A DNA stretch of 64,000 nucleotides from Petroclostridium xylanilyticum. Its GTDB lineage: Bacteria; Bacillota; Clostridia; SK-Y3. This document shows positions 1 through 8,930 of this stretch, piece by piece. Both the position numbers and the translations under genes were made by a program. The notes beneath the pieces are model-generated. The model did no database searches. It saw only the letters and a list, made by a program, of their open reading frames with translations, and was not told the origin of the DNA. Position 1 is the first letter of the stretch. The number at the start of each line of letters is the position of its first letter. The stretch covers positions 207,907 to 271,906 of the forward strand of contig NZ_NPML01000018.1 in assembly GCF_002252565.1 (NCBI RefSeq). Reading direction: 5' to 3'.

Positions 1-266
1 TAGGGTATGTCACAGTATCAAGAAAACCTATCAAACCGGGTGCAGGAGTAAATAAAGATCTCCCTGAAGTTGGAGACATTTCCATTACCGGAATTGTTAA
101 TTTTAGCGGTTTTATGGATTTCGTCGTCTTGCAAAATACCCGGCTGAGTATTGTAATGAAAATGACAGACCTGATTACATCAGGTCTGAAGTATGTACTG
201 TGGAAACAGTGCAACCATACGATCGCGCCATACAGTTTAGTGAAAAGGAAAGATTTTATTTTCTAA
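1..266 (+). CDS. C-terminal end of an unknown protein (partial)
   Basis: The frame beginning at base 3 is open from the window edge to a TAA at 264-266 and gives about 87 residues, including the stretch GDISITGIVNFSGFMDFVVL. I do not recognise the family; the alternating hydrophobic residues look like beta structure. The gene starts outside the window. It would converge on and overlap by four bases the minus-strand membrane protein that follows, a common tail-to-tail arrangement. No competing long frame covers bases 1-200. It could also be the decayed end of a gene, since the last 30 residues are less protein-like. Confidence 0.4.
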   Translation, partial: GYVTVSRKPIKPGAGVNKDLPEVGDISITGIVNFSGFMDFVVLQNTRLSIVMKMTDLITSGLKYVLWKQCNHTIAPYSLVKRKDFIF

Positions 267-769
267 AAGTATTTTCTCCCGTTACCCCTGAAAGTAAAGA
301 AGACTCCCAGCAAAATAAGAATAACAGGAACCATATATCCTTTTGTCAATGTATTAAGAGTGGTCCCAAGAAATATAATTCCTATTCCGCCTATGATAAA
401 TACAGGTATAAGTACACCACCGGGTCCCCTGCCAAAGAAATAATATTCCAATAGCCCTATAGCTAAACCTGCGGGAAAGATTGGCCAAAAGGTTGTCATC
501 AGTTCCCAGTTACCGGTATAGGTACAAACAGCAAAGAGAATACCGCTGGTGACAAACATTCCGCCAGGTACTAATATTTCCCCATTTTTATAGGGTCTAG
601 AAAAATAAACCAGATGAAAAAATATTCCTAACCCCAATATGACTAATGGAAGAAGCCATAGTAATAAACTCCATGAAAGATTGTTAACCCCATCTTTTGA
701 GAACAGAAAGAAGACACCTGATAATATTAAAATAATTCCTATAATGGGATGGTTGTTGCTTCTTCTCAT
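263..769 (-). CDS. Small multi-spanning membrane protein (DUF5668/LiaI-LiaF-like)
   Basis: About 168 residues with roughly five hydrophobic segments: one near the N-terminus (PIIGIILILSGVFFLF), one at about 35-55, and three in the second half, ending in GNGRKYF. The spacing and the repeated GIILILxGVFFLF pattern at both ends resemble the LiaI/LiaF-type transmembrane region of DUF5668 proteins, often linked to envelope stress; that is family knowledge, not proof. I place the start at the ATG at 767-769 because the ribosome binding site GAGGTGAT lies just upstream and would overlap a GTG three codons earlier. It stands alone; its tail meets the plus-strand partial gene. Confidence 0.6.
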   Translation of the reverse strand: MRRSNNHPIIGIILILSGVFFLFSKDGVNNLSWSLLLWLLPLVILGLGIFFHLVYFSRPYKNGEILVPGGMFVTSGILFAVCTYTGNWELMTTFWPIFPAGLAIGLLEYYFFGRGPGGVLIPVFIIGGIGIIFLGTTLNTLTKGYMVPVILILLGVFFTFRGNGRKYF

Positions 770-926
770 ATATATCACCTCAAGCTTACTTTCCCCTTTT
801 CTATCAAACTATTCATGCTCCTAATAAAATATTCAGGATAGTATGAAAATAGTGGGGAGTGAACAGTGGGGAGCGGGGAGTAAAATCGAAACCACAAAAA
901 AAGTCCGTTTTAGCAGGAAGAAGGGA

Positions 927-993
927 TGCGACTTGGGGACGGTTCGTCTGTCGAATGCGCTTTTCATGCGACTGAGGAACCGTCCCCATGCCG
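927..993. repeat. REP-like palindromic element, copy 1
   Basis: GGGGACGGTTC at 935-945 pairs with GAACCGTCCCC at 977-987, giving an 11-bp stem inside about 67 bp. Flanking bases GCGACTT and ATGC also match the other copies. It lies in the gap between the small membrane protein and the RND pump. The same core occurs at 6547-6630, on both sides of the RAYT remnant near 9 kb and, shortened, near 44.4 kb, so this is a dispersed family and not a simple terminator. Confidence 0.75.
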
Positions 994-1054
994 AAGCCCT
1001 GAGCAATCAAGCATATTTTCATCATTATTTGCGCCAGTGTGCCCGGTATGGCAG

Positions 1055-4000
1055 TTACTGTCCAACCGTCACAACTGTTTTATTTTTCTTTTTAAAAACA
1101 CGCTTGAACTTTCTTCCAAAGTCGTCGAATAAGGTATAAAGTACCGGTATAAATACCAATGTCAGCAGCGTAGAAAAGCTCAATCCGCCGATAACGGTGA
1201 TAGCCATTGGTGCTTGCTGTTCTGCCCCCTCACCAATTCCAAGCGCCAGAGGTACCAGACCTAGTACGGTGGTTAACGTCGTCATAAGGATTGGCCTTAA
1301 TCTTACAGGCCCTGCCTTGAATACCGCTTCATTTCTTTCAAATCCTCTACCTCTCAGGATATTAATATAATCTATTAACACAATTGCGTTATTTACAACA
1401 ATTCCGGCCAATATGATAATTCCGGTAAACGCCGGGACACTAAAAGGCTTCCTTGCAATACTCATGGCAATAGCTACACCGATAAATGCCAGCGGCACCG
1501 AAAACATAATTGTAAAGGGATGTAAAAGGGATTCAAACTGGGAAGCCATAATCATATATACCAATATGATTGCAAGCAGGAAAGCCAGACCAAATGCCTT
1601 GGCTGCTTCAATCATATCTTCATTTTCTCCGCCCAGCTTCACTTCATATCCTTGTGGAATTTTCATTGCATCAATTTTCTTTTGTATATCTACAAATACA
1701 CTGCGGGCATCTCTTCCGCTGATATCTCCGGTGACATTGACCTGCCTTACCTGGTCGTTCCTCTGGATGCTGGCCGGTGCTTCATTGATAATAATATCGG
1801 CTATTTCATATAAAGGTATCTGCTGTCCGGTTGGAGTTGCAACCGTGATGGTTTCCAAATCCTTTAAATCCTTTCTTGAGTCAGATTGCAGCCTGACTCT
1901 TACATCTATCTCTTCCCCGCCAACTTTATACCGGGTTGCCGTTTGCCCCATGATTGCCGTCTGCACCGTATTGGCAAGCGTATAGGCTGAAATTCCGTAT
2001 TGGGATGCTTTTTTTCGGTTCACCCTTACCTGCGCCTCCGGAACGGTCTGTGAAACAGAGGAGCTTACTTCCCTTGTGCCTTCCACTTTTTTAACTTCTT
2101 CTACCATTCTATCAGCAAGGTCCTTTAGAATCTCTAAATCATCCCCCTTGATATTGATGGAAATAGGCTTGCTGCCACCACCCATGGACATCATGCCCAG
2201 TTTTTCAACACTAATCTTGGCACCGGGGATATTTTTAATCTTTTCACGAAGTTCATCCAAAAGCTCATTGAGCCCTTTTTTTCTGCTGCTCTTTGAACCG
2301 AAAGATGCATAAATGGTAGCAGTACTTGGTTCCTCGCTTTCTCCATCCATTCCAACAAGTACAAATCTATATTTCAGTTCTTTAAATTCCTGCAGCTTTT
2401 CTTCCAAAATCTCTGCTATCTTGGCTGTTTCTTCCACTATAGCGCCTTTGGGCAGCTTAATTTTTACAGTAAACATGCCTTCGTCGGTTTGCGGGAAAAA
2501 TTCTGCTCCGGTAAACATTGCCGCTAGGGCAATACTGAGGATAAGCAGCAAGGCAGTCCCAAAAATCACTGTTTTTCTATGTTTTAGTGCCCACTTAAGC
2601 AATTTTTGATAATTTGATTCCATTCCCCTGAAGAATCTTTCAAAAGCACGGTCAATTACAGCGATGGGGGTGTGTTTTTTCTCCAGGTCTTCCATTCTCT
2701 CAACCTTTAGTATCTTGGAAGCCATCATCGGAACCAGTGTCAGCGCTACCACCAGTGAAGCAATCAGGGAGAAGGTAACGGTCAGTGCCATTTCGCGGAA
2801 CATTTCAATCGCCATATTGTCCCTTATGAAAGCAATAGGTAAGAATACCGCAATAGTAGTAAGTGTAGAGGCGGTAACAGCCATTGCTACCTCGTTGCTT
2901 CCTTCCCGGGCAGCATCTATACGCCCGTATCCTTCCTCACGATACCGATAGATACTTTCCAGCACAACGATACCGTTGTCCACCAGCATCCCTACCCCTA
3001 ATGCCAGGCCTCCGAGAGACATCATATTCAAGGTGATACCGCTAAAATATACAAGGATGAACGTGGCAATAATTGAAATAGGGATTGCTGTTCCTATAAT
3101 AAAGGTGGTCCTGACATTTTTTAAAAAGATAAATAGAATTAATATTGCCAGTACACCGCCAACGATAGCATTGTTGGTTACGCTGCCCAGCGACCGTTTT
3201 ACGAAGTCCGCCTGGTCAAAAACCGTTTCAAATTCTACATCTTTGAGTTCTTTTTTGATTTTGTCAAGTTCTGCATTCACTTTGTCCGATACTTTTACAG
3301 TATTAAAGCCCGACTGTTTTCTAACCATTAGCAATACGCAGGGCTTCCCATCCATTGTTGCTTTTGCTTTTGTATCTTGAAAACCCTGTTGTACCTGGGC
3401 TATATCTTTTAACTGTATGACTCCCTTTGCAGTTGGGATAGGAAGGCTTTCAATTTCACTGATATCAGAGAACTCTCCGGTGGTTCTTACAGTAAATTCA
3501 GACTTTCCTTCTTTGAGTTCTCCTCCGGGAAGGTTCAGATTTTCAGCCTGTAAAATCTGCTTTAATTGAATGAGGGATAAGCCATACCCCTGCATTTTTT
3601 GAGGGATGATATTAATTTTAACTTCTCCTTCCAATCCTCCAAAAATTTCTACTGCGGCAACACCTTTTAAACGTTCCAGGCGGTCTTTTACCTTGTCTTC
3701 AGCCAGCGATTTCAAGCCTGCAAGGTCATCTCCATAGGACATTCCCACCTCAATAATTGGAATCATACTCATATCGTATTGATAGATGATGGGATTTTTT
3801 ACGTCATCGGGAAGGGCGGATTTAATCATATCTGCTTTTTCGCGCATTTGCAGCGCTGCATAGTCCATATTGGTCCCCTGGGTAAATTCTACCATCACCA
3901 TGGATATCCCGTTTGCGGAGGTAGAGGATACCTTTTTAAAATTATCTACTGTGCCCATTGCCTGTTCCATGGGCTTTGTAATCATTGTTTCAATTTCTTT

Positions 4001-4168
4001 GGGACCGGCTCCCGGATAGTTTGTAACAACAACCGCCATAGGGAAGGTAATATCCGGGAAAAGGTCCAGGTTGAGTCCGGCCAGTGATACTACTCCCAGC
4101 ACAATAATCATGAACACCATCATGATAACGGTAACAGGCCTTTTTATAGCTATTTCTGAGATTCTCAT
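1055..4168 (-). CDS. RND-family efflux pump (AcrB/HAE1-like inner-membrane transporter)
   Basis: 1037 residues, the usual length for a resistance-nodulation-division exporter. It starts MRISEIAIKRPVTVIMMVFM, the typical first transmembrane helix, and shows the paired architecture: two sets of helices (about 330-480 and 850-1010) separated by two large extracytoplasmic loops. The GGLALGVGMLVDNGIVVLES segment carries the paired acidic residue of the proton relay in the fourth helix. It is translationally coupled to the adaptor gene upstream (stop and start share one base, TAATG). No outer-membrane channel gene is nearby, as expected for a monoderm, so substrates would be moved out of the membrane or cell without a TolC partner. 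The substrate cannot be told from sequence. Confidence 0.93.
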   Translation of the reverse strand: MRISEIAIKRPVTVIMMVFMIIVLGVVSLAGLNLDLFPDITFPMAVVVTNYPGAGPKEIETMITKPMEQAMGTVDNFKKVSSTSANGISMVMVEFTQGTNMDYAALQMREKADMIKSALPDDVKNPIIYQYDMSMIPIIEVGMSYGDDLAGLKSLAEDKVKDRLERLKGVAAVEIFGGLEGEVKINIIPQKMQGYGLSLIQLKQILQAENLNLPGGELKEGKSEFTVRTTGEFSDISEIESLPIPTAKGVIQLKDIAQVQQGFQDTKAKATMDGKPCVLLMVRKQSGFNTVKVSDKVNAELDKIKKELKDVEFETVFDQADFVKRSLGSVTNNAIVGGVLAILILFIFLKNVRTTFIIGTAIPISIIATFILVYFSGITLNMMSLGGLALGVGMLVDNGIVVLESIYRYREEGYGRIDAAREGSNEVAMAVTASTLTTIAVFLPIAFIRDNMAIEMFREMALTVTFSLIASLVVALTLVPMMASKILKVERMEDLEKKHTPIAVIDRAFERFFRGMESNYQKLLKWALKHRKTVIFGTALLLILSIALAAMFTGAEFFPQTDEGMFTVKIKLPKGAIVEETAKIAEILEEKLQEFKELKYRFVLVGMDGESEEPSTATIYASFGSKSSRKKGLNELLDELREKIKNIPGAKISVEKLGMMSMGGGSKPISINIKGDDLEILKDLADRMVEEVKKVEGTREVSSSVSQTVPEAQVRVNRKKASQYGISAYTLANTVQTAIMGQTATRYKVGGEEIDVRVRLQSDSRKDLKDLETITVATPTGQQIPLYEIADIIINEAPASIQRNDQVRQVNVTGDISGRDARSVFVDIQKKIDAMKIPQGYEVKLGGENEDMIEAAKAFGLAFLLAIILVYMIMASQFESLLHPFTIMFSVPLAFIGVAIAMSIARKPFSVPAFTGIIILAGIVVNNAIVLIDYINILRGRGFERNEAVFKAGPVRLRPILMTTLTTVLGLVPLALGIGEGAEQQAPMAITVIGGLSFSTLLTLVFIPVLYTLFDDFGRKFKRVFKKKNKTVVTVGQ

Positions 4169-5340
4169 TATTTTGCCCCCCCTACCGGCTGCACTTTTTC
4201 CCCATCAGCTACAAACTGCTGTCCTTTAATAATAACCAGTTCGCCTTCTTGAAGGCCACTGATGATTTCATAGTTTTTATCATCTTTGAATCCGACTTTT
4301 ACATCTCTCTTCTTTGCAACATCTCCTTCCAGCACAAATACAAAGCTGTTAGCATTCCGGGTTATGACGGCTTCCATTGGTATTACTACGACACTGTCTT
4401 TTTTGTCAGTAACAAATTTTACTTCTGCAAACATACCCGGCTTGAGCTCATGCGTTTCATTTTTGATGATAATTTTCACAGGATAACCGATGTTTTGGCC
4501 GGTAACAGCAGGACTCATGGCATCTACCACTCCCTTAAACTGCTTGCCTCCTAAAGACTGGACTGTTACAAGCACCTCTTGTCCTTTTGTAATCTTATTG
4601 ATGATTCTTTCGGTTACCGTTGTTTCTACAACTACTTTATCCATGTCTACAATGGTATAGGCCGGCATTTGCTGGGATACCATCTCTCCCACTTCTATAT
4701 TCTTTTGTGCCACAATACCGGAAATAGGTGTTCTTACATCCGAATCTTCGATATTCTGTGATACAGCTTCCTTTTGAGTTGTAATTACTGATTTCGCTGC
4801 TTTATTTTGTAAAATCGCATAATTGTCCTGGGCATTCTTATATTGTACTTCTGCCAGTTCAAGTGCCTTTTTATATCCATCCAGTGCCTGTTTGGATATT
4901 GCTTCTCCTTCATATAATGCCTTACCATTTTCATAATCGGTTTTGGCATTATTGTACTGGATTTCAAGCTGTTTTAGTGATGCTTCCGCCTGTATAAGCT
5001 GCTGTGTGAGTTGAGCATCCAGTTGCTCCAGCTGCTGGTATAAACTTTTCTTTTCAAGGGTAAATAATATCTCCCCTTCCTTTACCCTATCACCAATATC
5101 TTTCAGTACTGATTCTACCTTACCAGGTACCTTGGGAATAATGGATACTTCTTTTAACGCATTGATACGCCCTGATGCTGCATATGTAACCTGGATATCC
5201 CCTTTTGCCACTTTATATGCCTCTACAGGAGTGAGCGGCACTACAACCTCTTCCTGTTTCTTTTTGCCACACCCTGAAAAAAGTGCTACTGTCATAAACA
5301 CTGTTAAAATTAGACTTGTAATTTTCCACTTTGTCATCAT
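4168..5340 (-). CDS. RND efflux adaptor lipoprotein (HlyD/MFP family)
   Basis: 390 residues. The N-terminus has a hydrophobic signal ending in the lipobox LFSGC (Cys about 24), so the mature protein is probably lipid-anchored outside the membrane. Then come the lipoyl-like half motif around 60-95 (PGKVESVLKDIGDRVKEGEI), a long alpha-helical hairpin at about 95-190, the second lipoyl half (DVRTPISGIVAQKNIEVGEM), a beta-barrel and a C-terminal membrane-proximal domain. It would link the two periplasmic-type loops of the pump. It is the first gene of the two-gene operon. An exact 17-bp stem terminator just upstream separates it from the previous gene. Confidence 0.92.
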   Translation of the reverse strand: MMTKWKITSLILTVFMTVALFSGCGKKKQEEVVVPLTPVEAYKVAKGDIQVTYAASGRINALKEVSIIPKVPGKVESVLKDIGDRVKEGEILFTLEKKSLYQQLEQLDAQLTQQLIQAEASLKQLEIQYNNAKTDYENGKALYEGEAISKQALDGYKKALELAEVQYKNAQDNYAILQNKAAKSVITTQKEAVSQNIEDSDVRTPISGIVAQKNIEVGEMVSQQMPAYTIVDMDKVVVETTVTERIINKITKGQEVLVTVQSLGGKQFKGVVDAMSPAVTGQNIGYPVKIIIKNETHELKPGMFAEVKFVTDKKDSVVVIPMEAVITRNANSFVFVLEGDVAKKRDVKVGFKDDKNYEIISGLQEGELVIIKGQQFVADGEKVQPVGGAK

Positions 5341-5385
5341 TAACTACCTCCAAATCTTTTATCCGTCCTTTAAATACGTAATAGG

Positions 5386-5432
5386 AAAAAAAATGTCTGC
5401 ATAAAGTTCAAACTTTATGCAGACATTTTTTT
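5386..5432. terminator. Strong bidirectional terminator
   Basis: AATGTCTGCATAAAGTT (5392-5408) and its exact complement at 5411-5427 form a 17-bp stem with a two-base loop, flanked by A- and T-runs on both sides. On the minus strand it ends transcription of the small gene at 5439-5603 before the RND operon starts. Confidence 0.85.
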
Positions 5433-5438
5433 GTACAG

Positions 5439-5603
5439 TTATTCAAATCCTCTTTTTGTAGTCATATTATTTGGAGGGGTTTTATATGGATTTTTCTTTT
5501 TATAGCTTTGTGCAGGGTCCATATCGTCCAGATCTTTTTCTTCAACCATTTCTCCCTTAAATCCAACCCTCCGGTTATCGTATTGTACGTCTTTCTTAGC
5601 CAC
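5439..5603 (-). CDS. Small conserved-looking hydrophilic protein (54 aa)
   Basis: I choose the GTG at 5601-5603 because TTAAGGAGGATTGCC places an excellent ribosome binding site right before it; a longer frame upstream lacks one and crosses low-complexity DNA. The product starts VAKKDVQYDNRRVGFKG and is highly charged, with a lysine- and proline-rich tail (KKKNPYKTPPNN) and no membrane segment or cysteine. I do not recognise it. It has its own strong terminator downstream, so it is probably a real single-gene unit. Confidence 0.6.
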   Translation of the reverse strand: MAKKDVQYDNRRVGFKGEMVEEKDLDDMDPAQSYKKKNPYKTPPNNMTTKRGFE

Positions 5604-5694
5604 GGCAATCCTCCTTAAATAATTGAAAATTGGTAATTGACAATTAATTTTTATTTTTGTCCTCAATTAGGATTGCCAACTGCATCCTTAATTA

Positions 5695-6492
5695 TTATAA
5701 AAGAAACTTTTCGATTGCATGAGCCACACCATCTTCTTCATTAGATAGAGTTATATAGTCTGCCAGTTTCTTTACTTCTTCCGGCCCATTGTTCATACAT
5801 ACCCCCAGGCCGGCATATTCTATCATACTGATATCATTATAGGTATCCCCAATGACCATAATCTCTTCCCTGTTGATTCCAAAATATTCTCCTAAAAATT
5901 TTACTGCTGCTCCTTTTGTTCCATATCTATTGGTAAATTCCAAATAATTGGGCTTTGAGAAGAATACATTTATATCTTCATCAACCAGTTTTTGCACCTC
6001 AGACTTTATTTCTTGCAGTCTTTCATGCTCATCAATTAAAATAATCTTGGTGGTAGGCTTATCTAAAAATTCACTGAGCTTTCCGACTGCTTTCATAGGT
6101 ATAATTTTTGATAAACTATGGTAAAATTCAGCCCATTTACTCATTTCTTCCACATAGATTACGTCATCTACATAGACATTGCAATGAATACCAGTTTTTT
6201 CGGCAAATCTAATAACCGGCATTGCGCGGTCAGGTTCTATTTCTTTTTTATACATAACTTGTCCGGTTTTAGTATCTACTACCCGTGCACCCTGGTAAGC
6301 AATTACAGGTATTTCCAAACCCAAAACATCCAGGTAGTGCTGTACCGATTGAGTAGCCCTACCGGATGCCAGGGTAACCTTTACACCTTTCTGCACGGCT
6401 TCACGCACTGCAGCAATATTTCTTTGGCTAATTGCAAGGTCATGGCGCAGCAGTGTATCATCAAGATCGATAGCCAATAACTTATATTGCAT
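5695..6492 (-). CDS. Cof-type HAD-superfamily phosphatase
   Basis: About 265 residues, normal for the Cof/YidA (HAD IIB) group. Motif I is LAIDLDDTLL with the nucleophile and acid/base aspartates; motif II is the Ser in TLASGRATQ; the distal motif is VIGDTYNDISMIEYAG with the metal-binding aspartates. A C2-type cap lies between about 85 and 185. These enzymes dephosphorylate small phosphorylated metabolites, often sugar phosphates or flavin precursors; the substrate is not predictable. I prefer the second ATG (6490-6492) because GAGAGG sits seven bases ahead of it but only about one base ahead of the first ATG. A REP-like element lies just upstream. Confidence 0.9.
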   Translation of the reverse strand: MQYKLLAIDLDDTLLRHDLAISQRNIAAVREAVQKGVKVTLASGRATQSVQHYLDVLGLEIPVIAYQGARVVDTKTGQVMYKKEIEPDRAMPVIRFAEKTGIHCNVYVDDVIYVEEMSKWAEFYHSLSKIIPMKAVGKLSEFLDKPTTKIILIDEHERLQEIKSEVQKLVDEDINVFFSKPNYLEFTNRYGTKGAAVKFLGEYFGINREEIMVIGDTYNDISMIEYAGLGVCMNNGPEEVKKLADYITLSNEEDGVAHAIEKFLL

Positions 6493-6536
6493 ATTCATTC
6501 CTCTCTTTCTTTAGTGCTAATATGAAAATAGTGGGG

Positions 6537-6636
6537 GCCGATGTGACTTGGGGACGGTTCGGGGATGCGACTTGGGGACGGTTCGTCTGTCACATGTGCC
6601 TTTCATGCGACTGAGGAACCGTCCCCATGTCGCATT
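6537..6636. repeat. REP-like palindromic element, copy 2 (with a duplicated left arm)
   Basis: GGGGACGGTTC occurs twice in direct orientation (6550-6560 and 6574-6584) and once inverted as GAACCGTCCCC (6616-6626). Outer bases TGCGAC and GTCGCA extend the pairing. The element sits between the HAD gene and the membrane protein ending at 6638, and could act as a terminator for the latter. Confidence 0.8.
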
Positions 6637-6637
6637 T

Positions 6638-7165
6638 TTATATTTTAAATAGCTTCCTAAGTCTATACTTATAGTATCCCGCCGCCATACTATAGCCATA
6701 ATCATATACAACAAAGGCGATTTCGCCCAATACAACAGTGATCCATATAGGGAAGCGGGTGGTTATGGTCTCAAACAACATTTTAACAGTGATGATATAC
6801 AGTATGTACATTGATATGTTAAATAACAGCAGCTTAATGATCCACTCTATTATAAGATTATTTATCTTTTCAACATAGTATTTAATAATTCCATAATAGC
6901 CAAAGAATAACACATAAGGGATCAGCATCAATTTATCAGGTATTATGATAAATGCCAATAACGCCGTAGAAATATAGGTAACCACAGCGGAAGAAACCCC
7001 AAATTCAATTACCATGGCAAGCAGGAACATGGAACTGATTGCATAAAAAAATAAACGGTTGGTAGGCAGTATACTGGCCAAATACAGGCAAATTACCGCC
7101 AAAGCAGTAGCAAAACCGCCCAATGCCACCTTTTTCCCAATATTGCTATTCTGTGATTCAACCAT
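6638..7165 (-). CDS. Integral membrane protein, S-component-like
   Basis: 175 residues with about five transmembrane helices and a basic C-terminal tail (YYKYRLRKLFKI). The opening GKKVALGGFATALAVICLYL, then a Pro-Thr turn and ILPTNRLFFYAIS, resembles small membrane proteins with the fold of ECF-transporter substrate-binding subunits; no ATPase subunit is nearby, so a transport role is a guess. It follows the DnaJ-domain gene by 15 bases on the same strand and probably belongs to that operon. A REP-like element begins at the stop codon. Confidence 0.65.
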   Translation of the reverse strand: MVESQNSNIGKKVALGGFATALAVICLYLASILPTNRLFFYAISSMFLLAMVIEFGVSSAVVTYISTALLAFIIIPDKLMLIPYVLFFGYYGIIKYYVEKINNLIIEWIIKLLLFNISMYILYIITVKMLFETITTRFPIWITVVLGEIAFVVYDYGYSMAAGYYKYRLRKLFKI

Positions 7166-7180
7166 TCTTTATCACCCCTA

Positions 7181-7795
7181 TTAACAACAACTAATAAGGT
7201 CTCCTCCCAAACATTCACAACAGCAATCGGCACAGATCATGGAGGTGCAGCAATCACAGGTTGACATACCGCCACCGTAGCCCATTCCTCCGCCGACATT
7301 CCTGTAGGTTGTATTTCTAAAAGTTATATTATTTAATGCCGCCCGGTATTCAGGATTGGCAGGGTTCATATTGACTGCCTGCTGGAAGTATTGACGCGCC
7401 TGGTCATACCAGCCTCTTCTAAGTAATACAGCCCCTTTTAAAAAATACCATTCTGCATCGTGATTAGGAATATTTTCAAGCATACGGTCGGCTTCGGCAA
7501 CATTACCCATTTCAATCATACGGCGTATTTGTATATATGCATCATAACTATTACTATTATAGTTCTGATTTCCCCAATTATTACTCTGACTTTGCTGACG
7601 GTGACCACCTTTATTTTTCATTAGAAAATCATATGCTTCATTGATTTCCTTCATTTTTTCCTGTGCCAGATCGGATAGAGGATTATTTGCATACTGGTCA
7701 GGATGATATTTCCTCGCCAGGTCGCGGTATGCCCTTTTTATTTCTTCCTCACTTGCACCCTCTCGCACTCCTAATACTTCATAAGGATTTTTCAT
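7181..7795 (-). CDS. DnaJ-domain protein with TPR-like segment and cysteine-cluster tail
   Basis: About 204 residues from the ATG at 7793-7795 (a longer TTG-started form is possible). Residues 1-65 are a J-domain with the HPD triad (RKYHPDQY), which stimulates Hsp70 ATPase activity. Residues about 90-165 contain a tetratricopeptide-like pair of helices ([15 protein letters not shown]... [20 protein letters not shown]). The last 30 residues are glycine-rich, then contain ten cysteines in [19 protein letters not shown] plus a final CC, an unusual metal- or cluster-binding tail. It lacks the DnaJ zinc-finger and substrate domains, so it is not DnaJ itself. It overlaps the upstream DUF5685 gene by 17 bases, implying coupled translation. 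Confidence 0.85.
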   Translation of the reverse strand: MKNPYEVLGVREGASEEEIKRAYRDLARKYHPDQYANNPLSDLAQEKMKEINEAYDFLMKNKGGHRQQSQSNNWGNQNYNSNSYDAYIQIRRMIEMGNVAEADRMLENIPNHDAEWYFLKGAVLLRRGWYDQARQYFQQAVNMNPANPEYRAALNNITFRNTTYRNVGGGMGYGGGMSTCDCCTSMICADCCCECLGGDLISCC

Positions 7796-8666
7796 ATTTG
7801 GAACAGCCCCTTTTTTCAAATATTTGTCGCATTCTGTCTCTCAATCCCATGTAGATGATATTGTCCAATATGGTTTTATTATGCTTTATATCCAGCAGTT
7901 CAAAGCTTTTTGCTATATTATCCAGCGTAAAAGTCAAAGAAATTTCCAGCGATCCTTTTATTCTTTCCCTGAATGCTTCCATGTCTTCTTTTTCATCGTA
8001 TTTATACTGCAATAATACGGGATTATAGCGGTTTTGTTTAGCATCCTTTTCAATATCATGAAAAGCGTCCAGAATATAAATCCATCTTCCCAGGTTGTAT
8101 CCCATCCATCCCAGAATCCTTTTTGTTTTTTCGTCTTCGACATAGGGAGGGATAAAAATTTCCTGCATTAATTTTGCAAAAGCATCTGCACTCTCATCTA
8201 TTATTTCACACTTGCTTCTTTCCAACTCAGACAATTGTTTTAAATATTGTTTAATATTCTCATACTTCCGGCGGTAAACTTCTTTAGCCTTTTTTACCGG
8301 CCTCAAATATGCCGGTAAAACAAACAAAGCCGGAAAAGATTTATCATCCTGCCAATCATCCAGTAATTTGAAATATACGAGTATTATGCTCATATAGGCA
8401 CTATACTGAATATGCTGATTGGCCAACATAATGGGCTTCTTTTTGACAGGATTTGCAAAACAGCCTTCTATCGTAAATTCCTGCTTGTTTTCATGGATAG
8501 AAGACAGCAACAGAGCCAAAAATGCAAAGTCATAATTTAATCCCATTCTTACAGCCTGATTAAATTCTTTCCCCAATGCTTTGCACAAGCCACAGTAATA
8601 CGCCCGAAAAAAATTGTATTCCCGAATCTTTAATTCATCTTTATATGGAATTACATAGCCAAACAA
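7779..8666 (-). CDS. DUF5685-type protein
   Basis: 295 residues, starting at a TTG codon with [20 protein letters not shown] followed by [15 protein letters not shown], a CxxC signature typical of DUF5685 proteins. The rest is largely alpha-helical with an acidic DDWQDD segment near 120 and [17 protein letters not shown] near 205, which resembles the metal-binding motifs of all-alpha prenyl-chain enzymes; that similarity is only an observation. The family has no assigned reaction. Its consistent neighbour here is a J-domain protein with a cysteine tail, so the pair may handle a cluster or a membrane client. Confidence 0.75.
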   Translation of the reverse strand: MFGYVIPYKDELKIREYNFFRAYYCGLCKALGKEFNQAVRMGLNYDFAFLALLLSSIHENKQEFTIEGCFANPVKKKPIMLANQHIQYSAYMSIILVYFKLLDDWQDDKSFPALFVLPAYLRPVKKAKEVYRRKYENIKQYLKQLSELERSKCEIIDESADAFAKLMQEIFIPPYVEDEKTKRILGWMGYNLGRWIYILDAFHDIEKDAKQNRYNPVLLQYKYDEKEDMEAFRERIKGSLEISLTFTLDNIAKSFELLDIKHNKTILDNIIYMGLRDRMRQIFEKRGCSKYEKSL

Positions 8667-8930
8667 TTATTTCACTCATTTCTAAACTCACTGTATACCA
8701 GCCACTATGTTTTACATTATTATCATTATTATTGTAAAGTAAAACTGGAAAAATAGCAATAAAAAAGCAAACAGTTCTTCTTAACATACCAGATTTATAT
8801 ATTTCCAGCATTCATTGATTTCTACAAATTCGTTCTTGATAACGGAAAAAAGACGGTTCTGGAGACAGGGGACGGTTCTGTTGACACCTTTATTTTGAGG
8901 TGATATACTTCGAAATGGAGGTGTCTTATT
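8667..8930. other. Intergenic stretch with left REP-like arm of the RAYT remnant
   Basis: No gene is visible. The first 150 bases are A/T-rich and probably hold the promoter of the DUF5685 operon. AGACGGTTCT (8851-8860) and GGGGACGGTTC (8868-8878) are REP-type cores; the second is repeated inverted at 9319-9328 on the other side of the RAYT remnant. AGGTG at 8899-8903 and GGAGGTGTC just before 8931 would serve the transposase remnant. Confidence 0.6.

Noticed and set aside
1413..3380. Plus-strand frames opposite the RND pump
   Set aside because: They mirror the codon bias of the real minus-strand gene, have no RBS and no recognisable domains.
6517..6735. Minus-strand frame across the REP-like element
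   Set aside because: Its end is translated from the repeat and its start overlaps the membrane protein gene in another frame.
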